64,000 bases of DNA. Source: Dermanyssus gallinae (Eukaryota; Arthropoda; Arachnida; Mesostigmata; Dermanyssidae). The stretch's first letter is position 1; every line of letters starts with the position of its first letter. The stretch is taken from the NCBI GenBank assembly GCA_003439945.1, contig QVRM01002447.1:1-64000 (forward strand), in the 5' to 3' direction. Positions 1-10,466 of the stretch are shown here, piece by piece. A model generated the notes under the pieces. It searched no databases, was not told where the DNA came from, and saw only the letters and a program-made list of their open reading frames with translations. The position numbers were made by a program, and so were the translations under genes.

Positions 1-166
1 AATCAGAAAGTTTCCAGGACAGAGCGTGTTCCCCGGGAGCGCCGGAGCCCGAGTAGGAGGACTTTCGCCATGGGTGTCGACTAGCCCTCCGGCTATCGCT
101 GTCAAAAAGATACCAAGATACGAAGAAGGCAACGACAGCAATAGGAACGTTAGCATCAAGAACATC
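1..166 (-). CDS. Tentative internal or terminal exon, cut by the left window edge
   Basis: Reading the minus strand from 166 towards 1, a pyrimidine-rich tract ends in TTTAG and is followed by about 55 open codons that run off the window. The TAG of the acceptor is the in-frame stop just upstream, so the open frame begins exactly at a good splice acceptor. The predicted peptide starts with a hydrophobic stretch (core PIAVVAFFVSWYLF) that could be a membrane helix, followed by a basic, Ser-rich segment (RRASRHPWRKSSYSGSG). I do not recognise the family. It could be a chance open stretch; the plus strand also has an open frame here. The next DNA to the right is non-coding (TA)n, which fits an intron. 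Confidence 0.3.
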
Positions 167-210
167 CTAAATGGAAAAGAGGGCGAAACGAACAAGGTCA
201 AGGCGTCAAA

Positions 211-361
211 AAAACCACTATATATATATATATATTATATAATATATATATATATAATATAATATATATATATACTATAATATGTATATATATATATAGA
301 TACTATTTCTATCTATATATATATAATATATATTATATACTATATATAAATATATATATAT
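211..361. repeat. Imperfect (TA)n microsatellite
   Basis: About 150 bp made almost only of TA with scattered interruptions (TATAATA, GATACTATTTCTATC). Any translation gives only Ile-Tyr repeats, so it is not coding. Confidence 0.9.
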
Positions 362-779
362 CAAAAGTGACCTGCAAACGATCAAGGACGCTCCACCCCA
401 GATATTGTGTAGTTCACCGTTTTCTAGCACATTTGGGGCACATCTTGTATATTCCATGAAGTCGTGTCCGCGAGTAACTTGAAATCGAACTAGTAATGTG
501 CAGATACTTGAAATCATTTATATATTTATATATCTATATATTTATATATAGGTGGGACATGATCCGTCAAGCAAACTCATATAATTACGCCGTTTGTGAG
601 AATTTTAGATGCCGTTCATATATATATATATATATATCTAATATGTATTGTGTTTGCTTAAAATATCGTTGTGTTTTTTATGAACAAAATGGTGTATTAC
701 TATGGCAATTTACGATCGACCAAACAAGTATCGATATGCAGCATAACATTAAAAACACAACATACTTAAGTATTCAAGC
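362..779. other. AT-rich spacer, no gene seen
   Basis: Short TA tracts near 518-552 and 620-637 in otherwise unique AT-rich sequence. Open frames here consist mostly of translated TA repeats and show no domain. Confidence 0.6.

Positions 780-861
<82 letters not shown>
780..861. repeat. (TA)n microsatellite
   Basis: About 80 bp of nearly pure TA with one AATA interruption near 813. Confidence 0.9.
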
Positions 862-863
<2 letters not shown>

Positions 864-3489
864 TAATGTTTAAATGTTTATATATATAACAAGTTTACAC
901 ATGTGTTTTTTGTAGTTAACTTTTTTTAAATTTAATTTTTGTCCGATGCGAGACAAACTTAGGAAGTTTACGCGACGCGCCTCTCGTAAGTCTAACTTCG
1001 TCTAAAGTAGTCCTACCGAGTGAGAAGCTTCTTCTCATTATGGGAGTCGTAAAAGCGTCGTGTCGTTGCCGCGAGAGTGTCAGGCTAACGTAAAACTCCA
1101 TCACATTTCGAAGGTTGACGGAGTTCGCTGAAGCCGGAGTGCGCGGAATTTGCTAGATTACACTATCATCTTATGCACTATGTACTACGGCGCCGTAAAG
1201 TCGTAAACAATTAACCTGCTGTATAGGGTAAGTCCCACTTCATTTAATGTCAATGGTCTCACATTACCACCCATTACAGGCAGCACAGTGTAGTCCCATC
1301 ACACAGCTCATGTCCACTCAATAAAGTCAATTGTGCACACTGCGGACTGTACACAATTGACTGAACTCTCGCATGGCTGGAAGGATAGCAAACTGCCCAT
1401 AGCCGGTCTGAATGCAGAGCCTCGTATCTTTGCATCATACAATGCCCACATTGTTCCACGTCGCCTAATGGTATTTGTGAGCTAAACAAACAAAACGAAA
1501 ATTAAGTCAGGTTGGATATAGCCGCAACGAATGAAAAAGAAAAAACAACAAGCACAAAGCCCCGTAGGAGAAGCAATAATGATAAATAGTCAAGTATATA
1601 CGTTTACATTGAAAACCTGAAGAAGCAGAAATTATAGGTAAAATATTAAGGGAAACGTCGAATTTTGCCTATAAATGCGGTGGCTTAGCCTTTGCTCTGT
1701 CCGTTTTCAGACCAGCCCAAAATAATATTAATAATAGTCTTTGTAACAATAATAGACCCTATCACTCTTCACCGTCGTTATAAACATCACGATGGTAAAC
1801 TGAATCCAAAGCTGATTGCAAGAGCAAAGTAAGTGGATTAAACGGTCAGACACCAAACTCGAATGTCATTTGTAACGGTAATCCAAAGCAAGTCAACCTG
1901 ACAAACTGCGGGGCCAAGCCTAGTTATCGCATATCTGCGCACAGAACGTAGCTCCTTAAAAAACAAAACACCGCAGTGCTCTCAGTAGAGGCCTAGCGAA
2001 AAGAAAGACTTTACACTGCCTACCTTGTAAAGCCCAAGCAATCGATTCACTTCTTAATCTACCACGAATTATTATCGCAACTATACGAATCGTCCCGTTT
2101 TGGCACGTTTCTACTCTGTACGCTTTCCTTCCGGTAAACCGCGTAGCTTGAGCGGCGCCCAATGCTAGCTCGTCTTCCGCATTGGACTCACGTCTCATGC
2201 GCGAATTGCTCAAGAATGATACGCAGACATCTAACGACGGGTGACCTTATTATCATGAACATTTTGAAGTGTGTGCACCATCTAATCGGCATGCTGCTGC
2301 TACAAGAAACCCTAATGCAATTTTGCCAAAGATGCTTTGCAACTTTGCATATTGCCCCAGCAACGACCGCCAGACTCTAGATGATGAAGAAGAACAAGAA
2401 ACAGAAAAACCATCATTCGTTCAGTCCTACCGAGACGTGCCAGCACTACACCGTCACGATCCGCGTGACCATGCGCTCCGCATACGACTCTCTCTTTAAC
2501 CGAATCGACGAAGACTACGAGCTATAAGTTATAGCAAATATAAATGGGTGCCAATAGTAGTCTTCGGTGTTTCGGCTCCGAGAGTCACGCTGCTTCTTCA
2601 ACACTGCTTTAGTTACCTTCTAAAGGGCACTATTAGCAATTAGGCTCGTACACATAGGTTTGTAGCTTTGGAGCCCGTAGCTTTTCAGGACCAATTTGGA
2701 GCGACGATCAGTGGCACCGCTATCGCGTCACGATAAGCGTACCCGTATACGTACTGCTTTTACGTGTGCGTAATTCGTATCAGCGTGTAGATTCATAGAG
2801 GCCAGCAAGAGAGAAAGAGAGAGAGAGAGAGAGATAAATTACAGTAGTAAACATGGCTGCTACGAACTCTGTGCAGGCCCGGCCGCCAAGGTCACGCGAA
2901 AGATCGAGCGGCGAACTTACGATGATGAGAAGGACAGTCCTAGCCGGTATATACCGGCTGGTACTGACTAGTGTTGTTTTTATAGCCCTGTCTTTGCTGA
3001 GTCTTCTAACTTTTCGTCAAAGTCGTATGGTTGGCAAATAATGCAATTCGCCACACTGCAGATGAAAAATCTTCGATAGATATATATATATATATACATG
3101 GGGGACCTTTTGGGAACCTAAGCATGCTGCGTTTCCAGCCTATAATGTATCAGTTCGGTTGGAATATGAAGGATACGACCGGGTGAGCTCGTTTGTGCCA
3201 CTGTGTGTGAACTAAAAACTTCCAAACGGTGGATAAATGGCAGCAAAACCACCCGGCTCACGGCCAAGCTCATGGACCGGCAACTAGCCAATGCCACCGC
3301 AGTTTTTTCTTGCCTATTCCGTTAACGTCGCACACTAGCGAGTCGGTGCATCTGTGTCCAAAAGTCAGGCAGGCGCACAGCGAATCACGCATATCTTGCA
3401 ACATGACCGTCTTGGATTTTTTGCCGTTGCCGCTTGCGCTCATAACCTGCTGACGAGGCAGAATCAGGCCTTTTTGGACAGTAGCAGGC
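862..3489. other. Unique-sequence stretch, no gene recognised
   Basis: Mixed-composition DNA with only short open frames and no recognisable peptide. It holds a (GA)n run at about 2807-2835 and a short (TA)n at 3077-3096. I see no tRNA fold and no clear exon. Confidence 0.5.
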
Positions 3490-4651
3490 CTAATCGTAAT
3501 AGTAGTAGTAGTAGAGTAGATGTTGTTGTAGTAGTAATAGTGTGCTGGGGGGGGGGGGAGGAGGACAAGACTGTTTTTTAGTGGGTTAGAGCCCCACACT
3601 ACCGGTCCACACTTGCAGTTGAGGACAATCCTGCAGTAGTGGCCGTGTGTGCGTTCGGCATTGACCCCTCAAAAAAATAGTAGCATTAGTAGTAGTTGTA
3701 GTTGTCGTCGTAGTAGAGCAGCAATGGAAACAAAAATCGTTTCTCCAGAACAAGAACTGATAGATAGATAGGTAAGTTAGTAAGAAAGGGGGTTTGATGA
3801 GGTCGCCAGATCGAGGATCGAGCTGTTGTTGGTCGACGATCTAGGCTCTCTTCGATGTAATGCCAAAGTAATATCGAGCCTGGGGGGGGTTGGGAGGAAT
3901 AGTGGCGCATGTGCATCATGCATTCCCGAAACCTCTTAGAAAAAAAAGAACTAGGCTCTAGGTCGTTGGTCGACTAACACACAGAACTACACAAATCGAA
4001 GCGCAACGCACACAACGAACGCCTTCCTTCAACGGAACAACGGTGTCTTCTGCTCACAGTGAATTCACACGTCACGAAGGTCACGAACGGACGGACGGAT
4101 GAACGGTGTGGTGTCTCGAAATCCGACGATAGACGTGGCAGCGGCGAGGACAAGCCGAAGACAATCTTCGGGGGTCTTCGCGGGGTGTTCTCACACAAAC
4201 GTGGCGCGCGTCGTGGGGTGGGTGGCGTTGTCGTCTCGCCACGGTCATTCACGCTTGACCGGCCGGTGTTCCAGCCACTTGTAGCAGTAGTAGTGGTAGT
4301 AGCAACACGCAGCAGATGCAAATCCACCTCCAAATGTCTCCTTGTAGACCCTGCTCGGCAGTGGTAGATGTCTGCGCGCCTCTGTCGGCGTCTACGGGGG
4401 GGGGGGGGGGGGACAGAGACAAGAATGGGGGAGACGGGGGGTGGAGGGCGATGCGGGAGAAGGGTGGGGGGTAGTCGCTGAGAGCACTGATAATCATCAT
4501 CGCTCAACTCGAAGGAACAAGTACGCTTCTTTATAGTTATCTCTCCTCTTCTAGCCCCCCCCCCCCTCCCCCGCCTTGCTCTCTGCCGTCTGCCTTTATC
4601 TATACACAAACATACAGTCAGGCATACACACGCCAAGGATATATAGACATG

Positions 4652-4684
<33 letters not shown>

Positions 4685-5700
4685 GCCGCATTGTGTACCT
4701 TGTGTGCGTGTGCCCGCATGCATGCGGATATCAATCAGCACATCATCATCAGCAGCAGCAATAACAAACAGAACAACGTTTTACTAACACTCATTTTCTT
4801 TGTTATCATACACAAACACACATACACTCACACCCACAAACACATATACATCACGACCACAATCGTGCATACAGAACGAAAGAAAGACAAGAAATCTATC
4901 CGTCTTCATAAACCGCTGTTTTTTCTTTTGCTGCTTTTTCCCTCGCTTTTCTTTGCTCGCTCTCTCTCTCTATATATATGTATATATATATATATATATA
5001 TATTTCTACCTATCTTGCTAGCGCGCACTCTCTCTCTCCCTATTTTTGCTCTCTGCCTCTCTTTACCAGATTTTCTCCTACTTCTCCCTCCCGTCTGCCG
5101 TATCCGAATCTATGTGCTTCCTTATTCCATACTCGTTGACGCATTTTTTTGTTCTCGGGCGTTCGTTTCACGTCATATCGCCGTTTTTCCTTTTTCTCTC
5201 ACCTACTCTTTTGTACTACCTCTTGCTCTCAGTGTATTCTTGCTAGCTTATCGATGTCGGCGTTGTAGAGTCGACAACAAGAACAACAATGACGATGACG
5301 TCAACTACGATTACGACAACGATAGGTGACCGCTTGCTTATCTGCAGCCGACTTGGCATCTTTTTCGTAGCTGAATCGCCCTAGGTGGCGCGGGCGACCG
5401 GGTGGCCAGGAGGCACGCGTCTACACGAACGGCGTCACGGCTAGAGAAACAGATCAACCGACTGAAACTGCCATTAGCGTCTTTACTACTATTACCACCA
5501 CCACGCACGACCTCTGCTGCTGTTGCTACAACCACTAGTGACAGCTAGCCGAGTAGCCTAGGGTTCATCGTGTGTTGTATATCGAATCTAACAAGTCGTC
5601 GGCTATTATAATCGGCGAAGACCAGATTCTAATCATAGGCGTCATAGTCGCCACTTGGCTGCCTAACCAGTGCCGGCCGACAAGGAACACTGCTTTCGCG
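3490..5700. repeat. Low-complexity region: TAG/TTG triplets, G and C runs, (TA)n, (CT)n
   Basis: Contains (TAG)n-like triplets at 3496-3540 and 3676-3715, a G run at 3547-3559, a 17-G run near 4396-4412, a C run near 4556-4566, (TA)n at 4649-4682 and 4970-5005, and pyrimidine-rich sequence through 4900-5230. A GC-richer island at about 4050-4270 could be a 5' untranslated or promoter area, but nothing shows this directly. Long open frames here, including a 255-codon one on the minus strand, are low-complexity and not credible proteins. Confidence 0.6.
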
Positions 5701-5866
5701 CACTACAACAACAACAACAGCATCAAGAACGACAACAACAAAAAAGCAATAACAACAACAACAAAAGGAGCAACAACAACAAATAGAGCAACAACAATAA
5801 CAACAACAACTACAAATAGAGCAACAGCAATAACAACAACAACAACAACAACAACAACAATAGGGC
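5701..5866. repeat. (CAA)n / (ACA)n trinucleotide tract
   Basis: A 165-bp stretch of imperfect CAA/ACA triplets with AAA and AGC interruptions. The plus strand gives Thr/Asn-rich peptide and the minus strand Val/Leu-rich peptide; both are low-complexity. Confidence 0.9.
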
Positions 5867-6576
5867 TAACAGTACTACGGAACGCGCCTAGGCAAGCGCA
5901 ATACAATGGGCTATAGGAGCTCGCAAATAATGGCCAAAAGACGATGGCAGCGACGACGACGACGATTTCTGGTGTCGCCGGGTGCTGGAGTCTGCTGGCG
6001 GCGTTGACTGTCTAACCGATTGTTACTGTGACTGTGACTGCTGCTGGTTGTCCGTCCGCGTGTCGGGGTCGATGGAGTCAGTCAGTCAGTCAGTGAGTGA
6101 TTGAGTGAATGAGTGTTGTAGGTGAGAGATAGCCTGTGACGCGGTGACAAACGACGAAACACGACGAACAAGAGCAAACAAACGCACGGACAAACGAACA
6201 TCAAAGCAGGCACCTTCCCCATTCCAAGCACGCACGCAGGCAGGCAGATAGGCAGGCAGGCAAACCATTATCAAGACGATACGCCAATAGCAAAAGAGAG
6301 ATAGATAGATAGATAGATAGATGCATTGATAGATGCAGACCAAGCGATAGCGAGATACGGGCGGCGAGATAACGTCGCCAGACGGCAATGCGCGTGCGCC
6401 CGAAGCACTGGTCTTCTTCGGCCGTGGCACGATCGCAATCACAGCCGTCAGTTACTACGATCGTCACTATTGTCGTCGTTGCCACCGCTGTCGTTGTTGT
6501 GTTCGGTTGTTGTTGTTGTTGTTGCTGCTGCTGCTGTAGTAGTAATAGTTGTAGTAGTTGTAGTAGTAGTAGTAGT
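5867..6576. repeat. Short tandem repeats: (GTCA)n, (GGCA)n, (GATA)n, TTG/CTG/TAG triplets
   Basis: Includes AGTC/GAGT tetranucleotides at about 6077-6115, GGCA units at about 6235-6262, GATA units at about 6299-6322, and a triplet block at 6480-6576 passing from TTG through CTG to TAG. The TAG part runs directly into the first SINE copy. Confidence 0.8.
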
Positions 6577-6766
6577 GTCGAGCCCGGTGGCGTGGTGGTT
6601 AAAGTCTGCGCCTCGCAACCGGAGGAGACATGTAGGTGCGCGGGTTCGAGCCCCACCGTTGCACATTTGCATTTATGGGGGTCCATCTGTGAAGCAATGC
6701 GAAAAGCAGTCCCATGGACGTTAAATCTTGGCTGAGAGTCAGCCCCGAAAGGATTTTAGTAGTAGT
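6577..6766 (+). mobile_element. tRNA-derived SINE, copy 1 of a tandem trio
   Basis: The 5' part looks like a tRNA. It has an A-box-like GGTGGCGTGGTGGTTAAAG near 6586 and a B-box GGTTCGAGCCCC at 6643. A conserved body follows (GCACATTTGCATTTATGGGG, then GGACGTTAAATCTTGGCTGA) and ends at GTCAGCCCCGAAAGG plus a short TAG repeat. The same order recurs in five other copies in this window, so it is a dispersed family. RNA polymerase III transcription and LINE-driven mobility are inferred from the SINE class. Confidence 0.85.
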
Positions 6767-6950
6767 GTCGAGCCCGGTGGCGTGGTGGCTAAAGTCTGCG
6801 CCTTGCAACCGGAGGAGGAGACACATAGGTGCGCGGGTTCGAGCCCCACCGTTGCACATTTGTATTTATGGGGGTCCGTCTATGAAGCAATGTGAAAAAC
6901 CGTTCCGTGGACGTTAAATCTTGGCTGGGGGTCAGCCCAAAAACTTTACT
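6767..6950 (+). mobile_element. tRNA-derived SINE, copy 2 of a tandem trio
   Basis: Begins with the same GTCGAGCCCGGTGGCGTGG as copy 1, exactly 190 bp further on. The B-box and body are intact, with a few substitutions and one extra GGA triplet before the B-box. It ends in GTCAGCCCAAAAA and a TAG-rich tract that leads into copy 3. Confidence 0.85.
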
Positions 6951-7134
6951 TATAGTTGTAGTAGTAGTAGTAGTAGTAGGAGGGTGCATTCGCCTGCGTC
7001 TCGCGACCGGAGGAGACACGGATAGGTGCGCGGATTCGAGCCCCACCGTTGCACCGATTTGTGTTTATGCGGGTCCGTCTATAAACGTTCCATAGACGTT
7101 AAATCTTGGCTAAGAGTCAGCCCCGAAAGTAATT
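6951..7134 (+). mobile_element. tRNA-derived SINE, copy 3, 5' end replaced by (TAG)n
   Basis: The recognisable part starts near 6983 (CGCCTGCGTCTCGCGACCGG). The A-box end is missing; a (GTA)n tract at about 6957-6980 stands in its place. The B-box GGATTCGAGCCCC and the body to GTCAGCCCCGAAAG are present, although the middle is shorter by about 20 bp (GTCCGTCTATAAACGTTCCA). It ends in TTTAGTAGTAGGAGTAG. Confidence 0.8.
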
Positions 7135-7730
7135 TAGTAGTAGGAGTAGTAGTAACAGTTGTTGTTGTTGTTGTTGTTTTTTACTGTCGTTATTGTTGTA
7201 GTAGTAGTTGCTGCTGTTGTAATTGTTGTCTTCGTCGTCGTCGTCGTCATAATTAATGACAGCAACAGGGGCGTCTATTACAGCCGCCTTTGTTGCTGTC
7301 GCTAAGGCTGCTACTACTACTACTACTACAACTATAAGGACCGCTCAGCACCACCGCCGCTCATATTTGCCTATACAAACGCAAGTAGCACGTTCATCCG
7401 CACCTCCCTCAAGCTCACTCACGCTAGCATTCTCTCACACATCTTCACGCCCTAACCCCCCACGTGTACTACACATGCATACACGCTTACCCCCTCTCTC
7501 TCTCTCTTTCCATCTCTCTTGCTCTCTCTATCTCTATCTCTATTTCACACACACACAACGACACACCCAAAGAGCAAACAAATAAACAAACAAGCAAATA
7601 CGTACAAAAAGAGCCCTTCGTCCTCCCGCCCACGAATTCTCTCCCCCTACCACGAACGCTTCTCTTTCTCTCTATCACGAATGCCTCTCTCTCTCTGTCT
7701 CTCTACCATGAATGCCTCTCTCTCTACGAC
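7135..7730. repeat. Triplet and (CT)n low-complexity tract
   Basis: TAG/TTG/GTC triplets at 7135-7250, CTA triplets at about 7310-7335, CT-rich runs at 7493-7545 and 7664-7730, and CA units near 7546-7565. Ser/Leu-rich open frames here are translated repeats. Confidence 0.8.
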
Positions 7731-10425
7731 ACGACGTTTACTACTGCTGCTACTACCTGGTCTTCCTACTGGCTGGCTGGTCCTTAGCAAAAAAGATCGC
7801 TGCGCTACCTCTCTCGAGTGGAGCAAGCCAAGAGCAGCCGACAACAATATACGTGGCAATGTTATACGCAATATACTCGATAGGAGTAAAACAAATGTGA
7901 TGATAATGATGTCCTACTTTATTTAGCTCAGCCGCGTGGGGAGATAGTGTGCGTCTTATCAAATGTCTATAGTTACGCATCTGATTTGAGTGATACTTGT
8001 GGTGTGCGGGTCTGCTTGTTCCTTTGCTTGCCTTTTTAATTGCTCAATCAAGACGCTGCAATTGCACCTCCACCGCTACCGCTGCAAGTCCACCTTTTCT
8101 CGGAGCTTGCCATGTATTGCCTGTGTGACCAGTGCTTTAGCGTCCGTCTTCCATATGTGGAGAGAGAGAGACAAAAATATTCCGAGTCTCTTTTTGACAA
8201 GTCCCTCTACCACGCACAAGAGTACCACTCTTATCTTTAGTATTACGACAAGTACTATTAGAATTACTATCACAAGTACTGCTACAAATACTACTACTAC
8301 TTCCACAAAAAGTACACGCTACTACTGCGTTTAGTTTTAGGTTGCTCTTCGACTCTAGGTACACTCGGGCTGCCTCAGACTGAAGGGTATGAGGATTAAG
8401 GAGGCCGCGCCATCATCTTGTCTCATTCTATCTGCGCCGCCTCCAGCAAAAGCCGGAGGCTTCCGATCCCGTTCTTCGCGCCCACCACCGAGATCCGCAG
8501 CGTAACCTTGAGACGTTAACGCTGGCATAGAGCAGATAAATTGTATGGTTGGTTTGTTCTCCATTGCTATTTCTATTCGAAGTTCGTAACAACAAAACAT
8601 ATAAAGCAGAAAATAAAAAACAGCAAAAAAAGCATTTAAGAGCAGAAAATCTTATATTTTCTAGCTAAGCATATGTTGACTAAAATCAAGTTTTGCAACA
8701 ATATTCATACCCAATATTGTTACGCAACAGGGTAACCCTTGGTAACCCAGATCAATGCATTGTAGACCGGAATGTCCACACTCCACACTTTTCACATTGT
8801 TTCCTGCGAACCAGCGAGCAATTGTCAACCGCAAACAGCATCACGTCCTGGAAATCTAGTGAATGAACTCAAATGTAGGCATTTAGGCCAGTAGCCACAA
8901 ATAGGCTAAGGCAAACAAACTTATTTGTTTATGTCCTTATTATACGTTCAGACTCTTCTACAGGAAAAGCAGAAATACTGTATTTTATCGAGCTAAAATT
9001 GACAGATTGAGAAAGCAACAGATGCCTTGTTTAGTCTCATCTACCAGTGGTTATGTATGATTGCAAGCACACTAGGCAGAGAGTTTACAGCAGATCGTTT
9101 TTTCTTCGAGTGTTTGCGTCCCATGCCTAATGCCTACTTTGAGTCCCTTGCCTAATGCCTAATTTTGTCTCTCAGTGTTTGTATCCCATGCCTTTCAATG
9201 TGTGTTTTCCATGCCTAATGTCCCGCGGTGGCTAACGCGTTGGTCTTTCTCTTTTCACTGAACGATATTGATGTTGACGCATTTAAAGCGAGGCCAAGTC
9301 AAGCAATTGCAATTTGGGGAACAATTTACACTACGTGCCATCACACGTAATGGAACGTGTCACGCCCTGATTGCAGGTCTTTTTAACGAAGCAGCTGTAT
9401 GTGATACGTCAGTCTCGCGATATTTGGTGACTCCCCTTAATAGTCATATAAGTGCGCGCAACTTATCCCACTGTACAAGCTGAAGGGCGAGTTCACTGAG
9501 CGACTCAAGGAATTATCGGTCGATCACAATGTCTAGCTACTTATCAAGGTATTCGAGCAATGTGTCAAGAAGAAGGTATCTAAGCGCAAAGATGCATTCT
9601 CTCTACACGCGGGCGTATAATACGCGGGTTCCTGTAACAATCAGACGCATAAACAGGTTTTGCATAACATATGAGAGAGCTCACTCAAGGCAGGCTTCGC
9701 GGTTATTATACGCGTGTTCGATGATTCAGGTCGAGAGAATATGCTGACGATTCCATTGGGTTTATTCCAGCTTCTACGAGGAGGTACTTCTGATGCGATG
9801 CGTCAGCGGCGTGCGCCGTGCTTGGCATGATCGTGCATGAAGATGAAGCTGTCTCCAGCACCAGCTCTTCCATAAGGCACCCCCTCAGAAGGCCTCAGTC
9901 ATGTTATCAACGTACTGTTGGCAAGTTAAACCTTTTCTTCTACGAGAACCGTTAACTGGGCAGGGGGGCGACCTCTACGAGTTCGGTTATCTGTTTAGGG
10001 ATCTTGCATATCAAACTAAGCTTGCACATCGTTATTGAAGCGCTGCCACAATTGACATGCTCCACAATGCAAGATTGCTGCATTGTCATTGCCGGTCGCT
10101 TCGCTGCCGGTACACTCTATCGTTACCGCACAGGGACGGACATTCCGGTCTCATCCCATCTCACGCAATCAACGCCCTGCCATTGGTCAGCGGTTCACTT
10201 TTTGTGATCGCACACAAACCGGCATCATGCTAGTCAGCGCACTATGAACAGGTGTGAATGCAAAGCGGGTCTGCGAGGCCAAAAATTAATTTTATGCGTT
10301 CTTCGCCTCGTAGTACGCACAGTAATAACTAGTCGCAGAGCTTAGAAGTTGTTGGCTTAACCGGACAGCAGTAAGTAAAATACTCGTTAAAAGGAAGCGG
10401 TCGTTAAACACGCTAAATTCAAGTG

Positions 10426-10466
<41 letters not shown>

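Noticed and set aside
3974..4741. 255-codon open frame on the minus strand, Arg/Pro/Thr-rich
   Set aside because: It spans C/G homopolymers, triplet repeats and (TA)n. No domain, and composition follows the underlying repeats.
9213..9245. A-box-like GCGGTGGCTAACGCGTTGGT as another SINE or tRNA
   Set aside because: No B-box follows at the right distance and no body of the known SINE families is present.
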